This document shows, one piece after another, positions 28,780 through 37,292 of a stretch of DNA of 64,000 bases (within the stretch, counting starts at the first letter, position 1; each line of letters begins with the position of its first letter). The translations under genes were made by a program, and so were the position numbers. The stretch is from positions 1 through 64,000 of the forward strand of contig JAUXUN010000069.1 in assembly GCA_030680855.1 (NCBI GenBank), read 5' to 3'. Source of the DNA: Aestuariivirga sp. GTDB taxonomy: Bacteria; Pseudomonadota; Alphaproteobacteria; Rhizobiales; Aestuariivirgaceae. Under the pieces are notes generated by a model, which saw nothing but the letters and a program-made list of their open reading frames with translations, ran no database searches and had not been told where the DNA came from.

Positions 28780-30060
28780 ATGTTTGATTACGGCCATTTC
28801 CGGTTTGAGTCCAAGCAGGCGCTCTTTGACAAGGCCATCACCTTTTGGAACCCGGACAAGACCAAGTTCTGGCAAAAAGCGGGCATTGATCTGGTCATCG
28901 ACCGGCGCGAGGGCTACTGCCTCCATGACATGAGCGGGCGCCGGCTCATTGACCTGCATCTCAATGGCGGCACCTATAATCTGGGCCACCGCCATCCGGA
29001 ACTCGTTGAAACCCTGAAAGGCGCCCTGGACTATTTCGACATTGGCAACCACTGGTTCCCTTCCGTGGCGCGCGCCGCCCTGGCGGAGTCGCTGATCAAG
29101 GTTTCGCCGGGAATGAAATATGCGGTGTTTGCACCCGGAGGGGCCGAGGCCGTGGACATCGCCATCAAGAGTGCGCGTTATGCAACGAAGCGGCGCAAGA
29201 TCGTTTCCATCATCAAGGGCTATCACGGCCATTCGGGCCTTTCCGTTGCCACGGGCGATGACCGTTTCACCAAGATCTTTCTCAGCGACCAGCCGGAAAC
29301 CTTCATCCAGGTTCCTTTCAACGACATTGCCGCCATGGAAACAGCGCTCAAGGGCAATGATTGCGCGGCGCTGATCATGGAAACCATACCGGCCACCTAT
29401 GGCTTCCCGATACCGAAAGACGGCTATCTCAATGCCTGCAAGGCGCTGTGCGAAAAATACGGGGCCATGTATATCGCCGACGAAGTGCAAACCGGCCTGA
29501 TGCGCACGGGCGCCATGTGGGGTTGGCAGGCCTATGGAGTCCAGCCCGATATCATGGTGACCGCCAAGGGGCTGTCAGGCGGGCTCTATCCGATCAGCGC
29601 CTGCCTGGTGAACGAGAAAACCGGCGAATGGCTGAATGAGGATGGGGCCGCCCATATCAGCACCTCGGGCGGCGCCGAGCTCGGCTGCATCGTGGGCCAC
29701 AAGGTCATCGAAATGCTGCTGCGGAAAGAAACCATCGCCAATGTCGATATGGTCACAGAGTTTTTCCGCGAGGGCATGAAAGAGATGATGGAGCGCCACG
29801 GTGACATCTTCACCGGTGTGCGCCAGAAAGGCGTGATCCTCGGCCTTGAATTCAATCATCCGGAAGGCGCCGTGTCGGTTTCCCGGGCCCTTTATGAACA
29901 TGGCGTGTGGGCGATTTTTTCCTCCCTCGACAAGCGTGTGCTGCAATGGAAGCCCGGCGTTCTGCTGACTGCCAGACTGTGTCAGGAAATTCTTGACCGG
30001 TTCGATGCGGCCATGCCGCGGGCGCGCGAATTGCTGCGCAGTGCAGACAAAGTGAATTGA
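28780..30060 (+). CDS. class III PLP aminotransferase-family enzyme, probable amino-alcohol-phosphate phospho-lyase of a BMC
   Basis: 426 aa. Fold-type I class III enzyme: LHLNGGTYNLGHRHPELVET at the substrate end, APGGAEAVDIAIKSARYATK, Asp234 in YIADEVQTGLMRTG (pyridine nitrogen) and the Schiff-base Lys263 in VTAKGLSGGLYPISA. It is the first gene of the shell operon, and the operon also encodes an APH-fold kinase. This pair matches the known chemistry of class III enzymes that eliminate phosphate and ammonia from phosphorylated amino-alcohols to give an aldehyde. A true transaminase is the alternative. RMM-type BMC loci carry the same gene pair. Start ATG 28780 with a strong ribosome site. 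Confidence 0.85.
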   Translation: MFDYGHFRFESKQALFDKAITFWNPDKTKFWQKAGIDLVIDRREGYCLHDMSGRRLIDLHLNGGTYNLGHRHPELVETLKGALDYFDIGNHWFPSVARAALAESLIKVSPGMKYAVFAPGGAEAVDIAIKSARYATKRRKIVSIIKGYHGHSGLSVATGDDRFTKIFLSDQPETFIQVPFNDIAAMETALKGNDCAALIMETIPATYGFPIPKDGYLNACKALCEKYGAMYIADEVQTGLMRTGAMWGWQAYGVQPDIMVTAKGLSGGLYPISACLVNEKTGEWLNEDGAAHISTSGGAELGCIVGHKVIEMLLRKETIANVDMVTEFFREGMKEMMERHGDIFTGVRQKGVILGLEFNHPEGAVSVSRALYEHGVWAIFSSLDKRVLQWKPGVLLTARLCQEILDRFDAAMPRARELLRSADKVN

Positions 30061-30070
30061 GGAGCCTGAC

Positions 30071-31582
30071 ATGAGTGAAGCTCTGTTGAAAGTGCCAGAT
30101 GCCGCCCTTGAACAGGCCCGGATGATGCTCGACCGCGCCCGCTGGGGCGCCACAAGATTTCAAAAACTTGACAGCGCCACAACCCAGCGCATTGTGAATG
30201 CGGTGGCCGCGGCCGCGCATGGCAAGGCGCAGCATTATGCCGAATGGGCAGTGCGCGAAACCGGAATGGGGGTAGTGGCGCACAAGCGGATGAAGAATGA
30301 GGCCTGTTCGAAGGGACTTGCCGAAACCTATTCCGGTGAAAATTTTGTCTCGCCGCGCATTGACGAGGCCAAAAAGATTGTCGAACTGCCACGCCCGGCG
30401 GGCGTGATCTTCGCGCTCATCCCCGTCACCAACCCGGTGGCCACGGTTTATTTCAAAACACTTCTCGCGCTGATGACGCGGAATGCCATCATCCTGAGCC
30501 CCCATCCGGGAGCCAAAGCATGTTGCGCGGATGCCGCTCGCATGCTGGCGGATGCGGCGAAAGCCGCGGGGGCGCCCGACGGCGTCATTCAGGTGCTTGA
30601 AGAACCCAACATTCCGCTCATCGAAAAACTGATCGCCGACGAACGCATTGATTTGATTGTCGCCACCGGCGGGCCATCGGTGGTGAAGGCGGCCTATCGT
30701 TCAGGAAATCCTGCTTATGGCGTAGGCCCCGGCAATGCCCCTGTGCTGGTTGACGACACTGCAGACATAAAGCTCGCGGCCAAACGGATTGTCACATCCA
30801 AGGCCTTTGACAATTCCATCCTCTGCACCAACGAATCGGCGGCACTGGCCTTTACAAGCATTGCGGAATCCCTCCTTGCCGCGATGAAAGCGGAAGGAGC
30901 GCACATTTGCACGGCCGAAGAAACACAGAAACTGAGGCAACTGCTGTTCACCGAAAACGGCTTCAACGTGGGCATGATCGGCAGGGATGGCAGTGTCATC
31001 GCCAAGGAAGCGGGCTTCGCGGCCCCCGATGCAAGAATTCTGGTGACACCGGTAGATCTCGTGCAGCCAGAAGAAAAACTGGTGCGGGAAAAGCTCTGCC
31101 CGGTTCTGGCCTTTGCGCGGGTCAGCAATATTGACCAAGCCATCTCGGCAGCACGCTCGATGATGCGCAATTCGGGGGCCGGCCATTCCGCCGCAATCCA
31201 TTCCAGGAACGAGACAAATATCATGGCATTCGCGGCCGCCCTGCCCGCCCTTCGCATGGCGGTCAATGCCGGCTGCTCGCTTGGCGCTTCCGGCTATGAA
31301 ACCAATCTCGGCCCCTCCATGACCATTGGCACGGGCTTTGCCGGCGGCTCGTCGCTCAGTGAAAACCTCACACCACAGCATCTGATGCAGTATTCGCGCA
31401 TTGCCTATAACAAGGATGCCAGCGAGACTTTCGGGCGCTTCGCCGGGCTTGATCCCCTGAACCTGCCAAAGGCCGCAAGACCCGCAGCTTCGCTTGTCGT
31501 CAGCAATCCGGAAACTGACGAGCTGCGCCGCGAGCTTCGCAAAATCATTCTCGAGGAGCTGAACGCAGTTCTCGCGGCTTAA
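30071..31582 (+). CDS. CoA-acylating aldehyde dehydrogenase of a microcompartment
   Basis: 503 aa, EutE/PduP/SauS-like. Turns an aldehyde into acyl-CoA with NAD. Conserved stretches PAGVIFALIPVTNPVATVYF, ALMTRNAIILSPHPGAKACC, VATGGPSVVKAAYRSGNPAYG and the catalytic Cys252 in AFDNSILCTNESAALAF. The last 22 residues (from about 481, NPETDELRRELRKIILEELN and on) form an amphipathic helix after a Pro/Ala linker, typical of an encapsulation peptide, so the enzyme is probably a lumen enzyme. Gap to the upstream gene is 10 bases. Confidence 0.92.
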   Translation: MSEALLKVPDAALEQARMMLDRARWGATRFQKLDSATTQRIVNAVAAAAHGKAQHYAEWAVRETGMGVVAHKRMKNEACSKGLAETYSGENFVSPRIDEAKKIVELPRPAGVIFALIPVTNPVATVYFKTLLALMTRNAIILSPHPGAKACCADAARMLADAAKAAGAPDGVIQVLEEPNIPLIEKLIADERIDLIVATGGPSVVKAAYRSGNPAYGVGPGNAPVLVDDTADIKLAAKRIVTSKAFDNSILCTNESAALAFTSIAESLLAAMKAEGAHICTAEETQKLRQLLFTENGFNVGMIGRDGSVIAKEAGFAAPDARILVTPVDLVQPEEKLVREKLCPVLAFARVSNIDQAISAARSMMRNSGAGHSAAIHSRNETNIMAFAAALPALRMAVNAGCSLGASGYETNLGPSMTIGTGFAGGSSLSENLTPQHLMQYSRIAYNKDASETFGRFAGLDPLNLPKAARPAASLVVSNPETDELRRELRKIILEELNAVLAA

Positions 31583-31585
31583 ACC

Positions 31586-32185
31586 ATGGCAACACTCCGC
31601 TCATTCATTTTCCTCGACCAGCTGCAGCCGCAGACCATGTGTTATCTCGGCTCATGGATCAAAGGTTCGCTTCCCCGCCGCAATATGGCGGCGCAGATTA
31701 TCGAAGTGGCCCCGGGGCTTGATATCGAAGCCTTGACCGACATTGCCCTGAAAGAGGCCGATGTGCAGGGTGGCATTCTGGTGGTGGAACGACAATTCGG
31801 CTATCTCGAAATCCATTCCCGCGACATCGCGGCGGTGAAGGCCTCGGCCGAAGCGGTGCTTGCAGCATTGGGCAAGAATTCTTCCGATGCCATGCCGCCC
31901 AGAATACTTGCTTCAAAAATAATCACAAGGATCGACCCCAATCACGCTTTTCTGATCAACCGCAACAAGGGGGGCTCGATGATCCTGGCCGGCGAAACGC
32001 TGTTCGTCCTGGAGACGGAGCCTGCGGCCTACGCGATACTTGCGTCGAACGCGGCGGAGAAGGCAGCCAATATCAAGATTGTCGACTATCGCATGATTGG
32101 TGCCACGGGCAGGCTTTATCTCTCGGGCACAGAATCAGAAGTGAAAGCTGCAGCCAGCGCAGCGGAACAGGCCCTGGAATTATGA
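31586..32185 (+). CDS. tandem-BMC shell protein (BMC-T), copy 1
   Basis: 199 aa with two BMC-like halves, expected to form pseudohexameric trimers in the shell. First half has AAQIIEVAPGLDIEALTDIA and GGILVVERQFGYLEIHS; second half has NRNKGGSMILAGETLFVLET, then ASNAAEKAANIKIVDYRMIG and GRLYLSGTE. It is clearly homologous to the copy at 33147 (same LQPQ, IIEVAPGL, VERQFG and EIH blocks). ATG lies three bases after the aldehyde dehydrogenase stop; the end overlaps the next gene (ATGA). Confidence 0.9.
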   Translation: MATLRSFIFLDQLQPQTMCYLGSWIKGSLPRRNMAAQIIEVAPGLDIEALTDIALKEADVQGGILVVERQFGYLEIHSRDIAAVKASAEAVLAALGKNSSDAMPPRILASKIITRIDPNHAFLINRNKGGSMILAGETLFVLETEPAAYAILASNAAEKAANIKIVDYRMIGATGRLYLSGTESEVKAAASAAEQALEL

Positions 32186-32562
32186 AACCTGAAACGTCAC
32201 AGGAACTGCGTGGCCTGGTGCGGGAAGTGCTCAAGGAAGCCATGGCCAACCGTGCGCCGCCAAAACAGGGCGTCGAAACCATCCGCATTGGCAGCGATGC
32301 GGATCTGCAGGCTTTTGTGAGCCGCCTTTGCAGTCCCGGAATTATTGAATCCGTTCGCGCCGGGAAACTGGGATTCACGCTGGGGCAAACTGCATCTGCT
32401 CCAACGAGCCCGGGTGACATTCTGGAAGGTGTCATCTCAGAACAGAAAATTTCCGCCCTGGCGACAAAAGGCAACCTCATCCTGGGGCCCACCGCCGTGC
32501 TCACGCCGCTGGCGCGCGACAGGGCCCGCAAACTTGGTCTGAAAATTGAAAGGAGACGCTGA
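32182..32562 (+). CDS. small BMC-locus protein with helical N-terminus
   Basis: 126 aa, not assigned to a named family. Residues 1-22 (PETSQELRGLVREVLKEAMA) form an amphipathic helix of the encapsulation-peptide kind, followed by a linker. The C-terminal 40 residues read GVISEQKISALATKGNLILG, then PTAVLTPLARDRARKLGL, a short motif that I associate with several BMC-locus proteins. No signal peptide or catalytic motif. Stop codon overlaps the BMC-P start (TGATG). A cargo adaptor, shell-anchoring or assembly role is plausible but unproven. Confidence 0.75.
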   Translation: MKPETSQELRGLVREVLKEAMANRAPPKQGVETIRIGSDADLQAFVSRLCSPGIIESVRAGKLGFTLGQTASAPTSPGDILEGVISEQKISALATKGNLILGPTAVLTPLARDRARKLGLKIERRR

Positions 32563-32819
32563 TGCTCAAGGCAACGGTCACGGGCCGCATCTGGTCCACA
32601 AAGAAACTTGGCGAGGTTCCAACCGGATCCATTCTCGAGGTCCAGGTTGAGGACTCGTCAACAAGGCTCCTCGCCTTCGACCCGCTGGGATGCGGTGACG
32701 GCGAAAAAGTCATCGTGGCGACGGGCTCCGTCGCCGCCGCATGGTTTCCGGGCAAGGCACCACCCATCGATGCCCTGATTATCGGCTCCATCGATGAGTC
32801 CTCGGAAAAGAAGAAGTAA
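32562..32819 (+). CDS. BMC-P pentameric vertex protein (EutN/CcmL family)
   Basis: 85 aa. Starts [16 protein letters not shown], the standard EutN/CcmL opening, with [20 protein letters not shown] and [10 protein letters not shown] at the end. Members form pentamers that close the vertices of the icosahedral shell. The operon has a single pentamer gene. The Lys-rich tail (SSEKKK) is longer than in many homologues. Confidence 0.94.
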   Translation: MLKATVTGRIWSTKKLGEVPTGSILEVQVEDSSTRLLAFDPLGCGDGEKVIVATGSVAAAWFPGKAPPIDALIIGSIDESSEKKK

Positions 32820-32847
32820 CGAAACACGTAAACCACAGGAGAAGAAC

Positions 32848-33132
32848 ATGTCGAGCAATGCAATTGGAATGGTTGAGACCAAAGGCTATGTTGCCGCCCT
32901 TGCCGCGGCTGATGCCATGGTGAAGGCCGCAAACGTCACGATCATCGGCCGCGAGGAAGTGGGCGATGGCCTGGTTGCCGTCATCATCAACGGCGATGTT
33001 GGCGCGGTGAAGGCCGCCACCGAGGCAGGCGCTGAAGTTGCCGGCCAGGTCGGCACGCTGGTTTCAGTTCATGTGATTCCGCGTCCGCATGCGGATGTGT
33101 CGAAGCATTTCACCTCAGGCACGGCGAAATAA
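32848..33132 (+). CDS. BMC-H hexameric shell protein
   Basis: 94 aa single BMC domain: [20 protein letters not shown], then [31 protein letters not shown] and [13 protein letters not shown]-like end (here [18 protein letters not shown]). These hexamers tile the facets of the shell; the pore loop lies in the EEVGDG region. It is the only BMC-H gene seen in the window. ATG 32848 has AGGAG seven bases upstream. Confidence 0.96.
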   Translation: MSSNAIGMVETKGYVAALAAADAMVKAANVTIIGREEVGDGLVAVIINGDVGAVKAATEAGAEVAGQVGTLVSVHVIPRPHADVSKHFTSGTAK

Positions 33133-33146
33133 GGAAGGCCTGAAAC

Positions 33147-33800
33147 GTGATTCCTGATCGCAAGCCCGCCACGGGCGACTTGCGGGTCTTTCTCACGCTT
33201 GAAAGCCTGCAGCCGCAGTTTGCCGCCTATCTGGGCACGCCCACGCGGGCCCGCGGCTATCCGCCCTATGCGGGCCAGCATGCGCTTATCATCGAGGTCG
33301 CCCCCGGCCTGATGATCGAGCGGGTGATTGATCTGGCGCTCAAGGCTGATCCCGATCTGGAGCCGGGCATCCTGTTCGTGGAGCGGCAGTTCGGCATTCT
33401 GGAAATCCACGGCAGCGACAAGGAGAAGCTGCTGCTGGCGGGCAATACGATGCTGAAGGGCCTCGGCCTCAATGCGGGTGAACAGCTAAAGCCCAAGATC
33501 CTGTACACGGATATCATCGAGGATGTGGCAGACCAGCACGCCGTCATCATCAACCGCAACCGGCAAGCATCCATGATCCTGCCCGGGGAAACCCTGCTGA
33601 TCTGTGAAATGGTCCCGGCGCTTTACGCCGCCATTGCGGCAAATGAGGCAGAAAAGGCGGCGCCGGGGTTAACGCTTGTGGACGTGCAGATGATTGGGGC
33701 GGCCGGGCGCCTCTACATGTCTGGCACCACTGAAAATGTGCAGCGGGGGCTTGCGCGGATTGAACAGGTTCTGGCATCAATCGAAGGGCGCGACGGCTAG
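33147..33800 (+). CDS. tandem-BMC shell protein (BMC-T), copy 2
   Basis: 217 aa with GTG start, preceded by AAGGAAGG. Two BMC-like halves: LIIEVAPGLMIERVIDLALK with GILFVERQFGILEIHG, then NRNRQASMILPGETLLICEM, ANEAEKAAPGLTLVDVQMIG and GRLYMSGTTE. A paralogue of the 31586 gene, including the LQPQ motif near the N-terminus. A pair of different BMC-T proteins with one BMC-H and one BMC-P is the shell set known for RMM-type compartments. Confidence 0.9.
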   Translation: MIPDRKPATGDLRVFLTLESLQPQFAAYLGTPTRARGYPPYAGQHALIIEVAPGLMIERVIDLALKADPDLEPGILFVERQFGILEIHGSDKEKLLLAGNTMLKGLGLNAGEQLKPKILYTDIIEDVADQHAVIINRNRQASMILPGETLLICEMVPALYAAIAANEAEKAAPGLTLVDVQMIGAAGRLYMSGTTENVQRGLARIEQVLASIEGRDG

Positions 33801-33812
33801 GGAATTTCTGAC

Positions 33813-34823
33813 GTGACGGACTTCGATCGTTTGCCCCATGAAGAGCAATTGAAAGCCTTGCTGGAGCTGGCGCGGGCCGCGACACATAACTATGCACTGC
33901 CGGATCATCTGGCCGTCGAGATGATCAATCTTTCGGAGAATGCGACCTACAAGGTTGAAGCGCCAAATGGCCAACGCTGGGCCTTGCGTGTGCACCGCGA
34001 TGGCTATCACTCAAAAGCCGCCATCGCATCCGAGCTTTCATGGCTCATGGATCTGCGCAATACAAAAATTGTCGTAACTCCGCGCCCGGTGAAAGGGCGT
34101 GACGGCGAACTCATTCAACTGGTTTCCCACCCCGCGATGCAGCGGCCACGCCACGTGGTTCTGTCCGACTGGGAGACGGGCGCGGAACCCGGTATTGGCG
34201 AGGACCTGTCAAAGCCCTTCGAGGTGCTTGGCGAGGTCACGGCCCGCATGCATCTGCATGCACGGCAATGGAAACGCCCGGCATGGTTTCAACGGCATGC
34301 CTGGGATTTTGAAACGAGCCTTGGCGAGGATAGGCCCCATTGGGGACGCTGGCGTGACGGCATGGGTGTTGATGCGGCAAAAGCAAAACTCTTTGGCCGC
34401 ACGGTCGGTCTTATCGGCAAGCGCCTGAAGGCCTATGGGCAAGATAACGAACGTTTCGGCCTCATCCATTGCGACCTGCGATTGGCCAATCTCCTGATTG
34501 ACGATGGCCAGGTCAAAGTCATCGACTTCGATGACTGCGGCTTTGGCTGGTACATGTATGACTCGGCGACTCCGGTTTCATTCTACGAGCATGAGCCGCA
34601 GGTGCCGGGCCTGATCGAGTCCTGGAAGACTGGGTACGCCCGCGTGATTGATCTTCCCAAGGCCGATGAAAACGAAATCCCAACTTTTGTCATGCTGCGC
34701 CGGCTCTTGCTGGTGGCGTGGATCGGATCGCATTCCGAAACCGATCTCGCAAAGTCCATGGGCCTTCCCTATACGGAGGGAACGATGGGGCTGTGCGAGG
34801 CCTATCTGAGCAAATTCGGTTAG
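33813..34823 (+). CDS. APH-fold kinase, probable amino-alcohol kinase
   Basis: 336 aa, GTG start. Aminoglycoside phosphotransferase/choline kinase fold: ATP-side region ENATYKVEAPNGQRWALRVH, catalytic loop GLIHCDLRLANLLIDDG (Asp221, Asn226) and KVIDFDDCGFGWYMYD (metal Asp239). Found in RMM-type BMC loci beside the class III PLP enzyme. I infer that it phosphorylates an amino-alcohol such as 1-amino-2-propanol or ethanolamine so that the PLP enzyme can release the aldehyde. Antibiotic resistance is unlikely in this context. Its TAG overlaps the convergent dehydrogenase stop by three bases. Confidence 0.85.
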   Translation: MTDFDRLPHEEQLKALLELARAATHNYALPDHLAVEMINLSENATYKVEAPNGQRWALRVHRDGYHSKAAIASELSWLMDLRNTKIVVTPRPVKGRDGELIQLVSHPAMQRPRHVVLSDWETGAEPGIGEDLSKPFEVLGEVTARMHLHARQWKRPAWFQRHAWDFETSLGEDRPHWGRWRDGMGVDAAKAKLFGRTVGLIGKRLKAYGQDNERFGLIHCDLRLANLLIDDGQVKVIDFDDCGFGWYMYDSATPVSFYEHEPQVPGLIESWKTGYARVIDLPKADENEIPTFVMLRRLLLVAWIGSHSETDLAKSMGLPYTEGTMGLCEAYLSKFG

Positions 34824-35590
34824 GCCTGGGCCAGGGCGTCCAGGCTTTCCGGCAGGATCTGCCCGCCATCGACGATGATGGTCTGCCCTGTGACATAGGC
34901 CGCTTCCTTCGAAGCAAAATAGAGTGCGGCGTGGCCGATGTCATCGACATGGCCCAGGCGTTTCAAGGGCACGGAGGCGGCCATGGATTTCTGGTATTCC
35001 TCGCCCATGCCGGCCAGGCCCTCGGTAACAATGTTTCCGGGCATCACGGCATTCACGGTGATCGCGTATTTCGCCAGTTCGATGCAGGCAGTGCGCATGA
35101 AACCGAGCTGGCCGGCCTTGGAGGCGCCGTAATGGGTCCAGCCGGGAAAGCCAGTCACGGGACCGGTGATCGACGAGGTAATCACGACCCGCCCCTGATC
35201 AGATTTCTTGAGATAGGGAATGGCTGCCTTGACCGAATGGAAGGTGCCTTTGAGATTGGTGTCGATCACTTCATCCCATTGTTCCGATGTCATGTCCTCC
35301 AGCCGCGCGGGCGGGAAAATTCCGGCATTGGCGCAGAGCACATCTATCCCGCCATTTTTCGCGGCAATGGTTTTAAGCGCCGCCTCGATGCCGGGAAGCG
35401 AGGTCACATCGCCGCTCACGCCAAAGGCCCCGTGGCCAATTTCGGCGGCACAGGCATCAGCATCCTTCAGGTTGCGGGCAAGAATGGCGACCTTTGCGCC
35501 GGCCCCGGCAAAGACGCGGGCAATGCCCTTGCCGATGCCCTTGGAGCCCCCGGTCACCACCACGGAGCGGCCTTTGAGTGATGCGGACAT
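34820..35590 (-). CDS. SDR dehydrogenase, candidate amino-alcohol dehydrogenase
   Basis: 256 aa classical short-chain dehydrogenase. Cofactor motif VTGGSKGIG (residues 12-20), NAG at 88-90, catalytic Ser139/140, Tyr154 and Lys158 in YGASK, C-terminal VTGQTIIVDGGQILPES. It resembles the SDRs associated with RMM-type loci that oxidise 1-amino-2-propanol, but many SDRs look alike, so the substrate is inferred from context. Last gene of the minus-strand operon, tail-to-tail with the kinase gene. Confidence 0.8.
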   Translation of the reverse strand: MSASLKGRSVVVTGGSKGIGKGIARVFAGAGAKVAILARNLKDADACAAEIGHGAFGVSGDVTSLPGIEAALKTIAAKNGGIDVLCANAGIFPPARLEDMTSEQWDEVIDTNLKGTFHSVKAAIPYLKKSDQGRVVITSSITGPVTGFPGWTHYGASKAGQLGFMRTACIELAKYAITVNAVMPGNIVTEGLAGMGEEYQKSMAASVPLKRLGHVDDIGHAALYFASKEAAYVTGQTIIVDGGQILPESLDALAQA

Positions 35591-35606
35591 AATTTATTCT
35601 CCCTGG

Positions 35607-36419
35607 TTATTCAGTAGCGGACTGGCGGGCCCGGCGCATGGCGAGGATGAGACCGTAACTGCCGATCAGCAGGAACGCGGCGCCAATGGTGGAAACTGTA
35701 CCAAGCACCGGAACGCCGGGCGTATAGCCGGCAATCATCTTGGCGTAGAGGTATTCCGGCAACGTGGTGTCCGCGCCAGTGGTATAGAGCGACAGCGGGA
35801 AATTTCCCCACGAGAGAAGGAAGGCGAACAGCGCGCCTGAAAATATTCCCGGAAACAGCACCGGCAATGTCACTTCGCGGAACACCTGCCAGCGCGTCGC
35901 GCCGAGATCGAAGGCTGCTTCTTCCAGCGCGGGATCGAAGGAATAGACCTGAATGGAAATTACCAGCGTGCAGACCGGTATGATCCAGACCAGGTGAGCA
36001 AACACCGCAGTCTGCCACGACATGGTGAATCCGAGCGCGTTGAACCACAGCAGCAGCGCAAGGCCAAGCACCGTTTGCGGGAAGAAGATAGGGAGCAGCA
36101 CGATTTTCTGATAGATCGAGCGGCCCTTCCACTCATAGCGCGCGAAGGCAAGAGCCCCGAACAGCGCAATCACGACTGCGACCGCCGTGACGCAAAGCGC
36201 GATGACGAGGGACGTCTTGAAAAGCTGGTGGACTTCCAGCGAGGCGAATGTCTTTTGCCACCAGTCGAAGCCCCATTTGGTGACAGGGAAAATGAAATAG
36301 CGGCTGGAGGTGCTGGAGGCGAGCAGCAGGCTGACCGCCGGCAAATACATGAAGACAATGACCGCGCCGGTCCAGGACCAGATGAAGGCGCGGCGCATGC
36401 GATCGGCGGACCCGTTCAT
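35607..36419 (-). CDS. ABC importer permease, PotC type
   Basis: 270 aa, six transmembrane segments, with the BPD permease EAA loop EEAAFDLGATRWQVFREVTL. Second permease of a spermidine/putrescine-type importer. I chose ATG 36419 over GTG 36425: AGGAGG lies five bases before the ATG and directly abuts the GTG. The stop of the other permease gene (36422) lies next to it, so the two are translated as a pair. 16 bases separate it from the SDR gene downstream. Confidence 0.9.
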   Translation of the reverse strand: MNGSADRMRRAFIWSWTGAVIVFMYLPAVSLLLASSTSSRYFIFPVTKWGFDWWQKTFASLEVHQLFKTSLVIALCVTAVAVVIALFGALAFARYEWKGRSIYQKIVLLPIFFPQTVLGLALLLWFNALGFTMSWQTAVFAHLVWIIPVCTLVISIQVYSFDPALEEAAFDLGATRWQVFREVTLPVLFPGIFSGALFAFLLSWGNFPLSLYTTGADTTLPEYLYAKMIAGYTPGVPVLGTVSTIGAAFLLIGSYGLILAMRRARQSATE

Positions 36420-36421
36420 GC

Positions 36422-37288
36422 TCACCTCCTGCCCACGATCGTATCGAGATCGAAGCGCCGAAGCACCAATAGAACTAGCGTGCCCACCACCAGCATCAGC
36501 AGCACGGAAACGGCGGCGCCCAGTGGCCAGTTCTGCGCATAGGTAAAGGCGATTTCGATGTCATGGGTTATCGGGATGACGCGCTGGCCACCCAGGACCT
36601 TGGCCTCGGCGAGCGCCCCGACGGCGAGCACGAAAGTCAGAAGAAAGCCAATCACCACGCCCGGCATGGAAAGCGGCAGGTCAACTTCCTTGAACACCTG
36701 CCAGCGCGAAGCGCCGAGGTCGAAAGCCGCATCGCGCGTCTGCTGCGGCACCATGGAAACGCCGAGCGTCATCGGAAACAGCATGAACGGCAGATATACA
36801 TAGACCATGCCCAACAGCGTCAGCCCGGTTGTAAAGACAATGCTTTCCAGCTCGAAGCCGAACAGGGATTTCAGGCTGCCCAGCAGCACTCCGTTCTTGA
36901 TGAAAAACAGGATCCAGCCATAGATCCGGACATTCTCCGACACGAACAGCGGCAAGGCGAACAGCAGTGTGATCAATGTCGCCCATCTGCCGAAGACACG
37001 GGTCAGACCGAAGGCAACCGGATAGCAAACAATGGCGAGGATCACGACAGTCGCGACAGCCAGCCCGAGCGACCACAGAAACGAAATATAGATCGAGGAT
37101 TGAAAGATTTCGACGTAATTGCCGAGGCTCCACTTCTGCCACAGACTGAAGGTCCGGGCCGGAACGAAGCTGTAGGCGATGACCGCCAGCAATGGCGCCG
37201 CGAACCCGCCCAGCAAGAACAGCATGATGGGGACCGCGAGGCGCGGGCCGGGACCGAATGTCTTGAACAACCTGTTCATCGCCGCCAT
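36422..37288 (-). CDS. ABC importer permease, PotB type
   Basis: About 288 aa from ATG 37288, six membrane segments (first: LAVPIMLFLLGGFAAPLLAV), EAA loop DAAFDLGASRWQVFKEVDLP. First permease of the polyamine-type system; note that it keeps GVSMVPQQTRDAAFDLGA as in PotB. ATG 37279 is an alternative start. Together with the ATPase, the second permease and the binding protein this is a full type I importer. Confidence 0.9.
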   Translation of the reverse strand: MAAMNRLFKTFGPGPRLAVPIMLFLLGGFAAPLLAVIAYSFVPARTFSLWQKWSLGNYVEIFQSSIYISFLWSLGLAVATVVILAIVCYPVAFGLTRVFGRWATLITLLFALPLFVSENVRIYGWILFFIKNGVLLGSLKSLFGFELESIVFTTGLTLLGMVYVYLPFMLFPMTLGVSMVPQQTRDAAFDLGASRWQVFKEVDLPLSMPGVVIGFLLTFVLAVGALAEAKVLGGQRVIPITHDIEIAFTYAQNWPLGAAVSVLLMLVVGTLVLLVLRRFDLDTIVGRR

Positions 37289-37292
37289 CCGT

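Noticed and set aside
31586-32185. Carboxysome or classical Pdu/Eut compartment
   Set aside because: No RuBisCO, carbonic anhydrase, ethanolamine ammonia-lyase or PduL-type genes; the enzyme set points to an RMM-like compartment instead.
33813-34823. Antibiotic resistance kinase
   Set aside because: The APH fold is shared with choline and amino-alcohol kinases, and the gene is the last member of a microcompartment operon.
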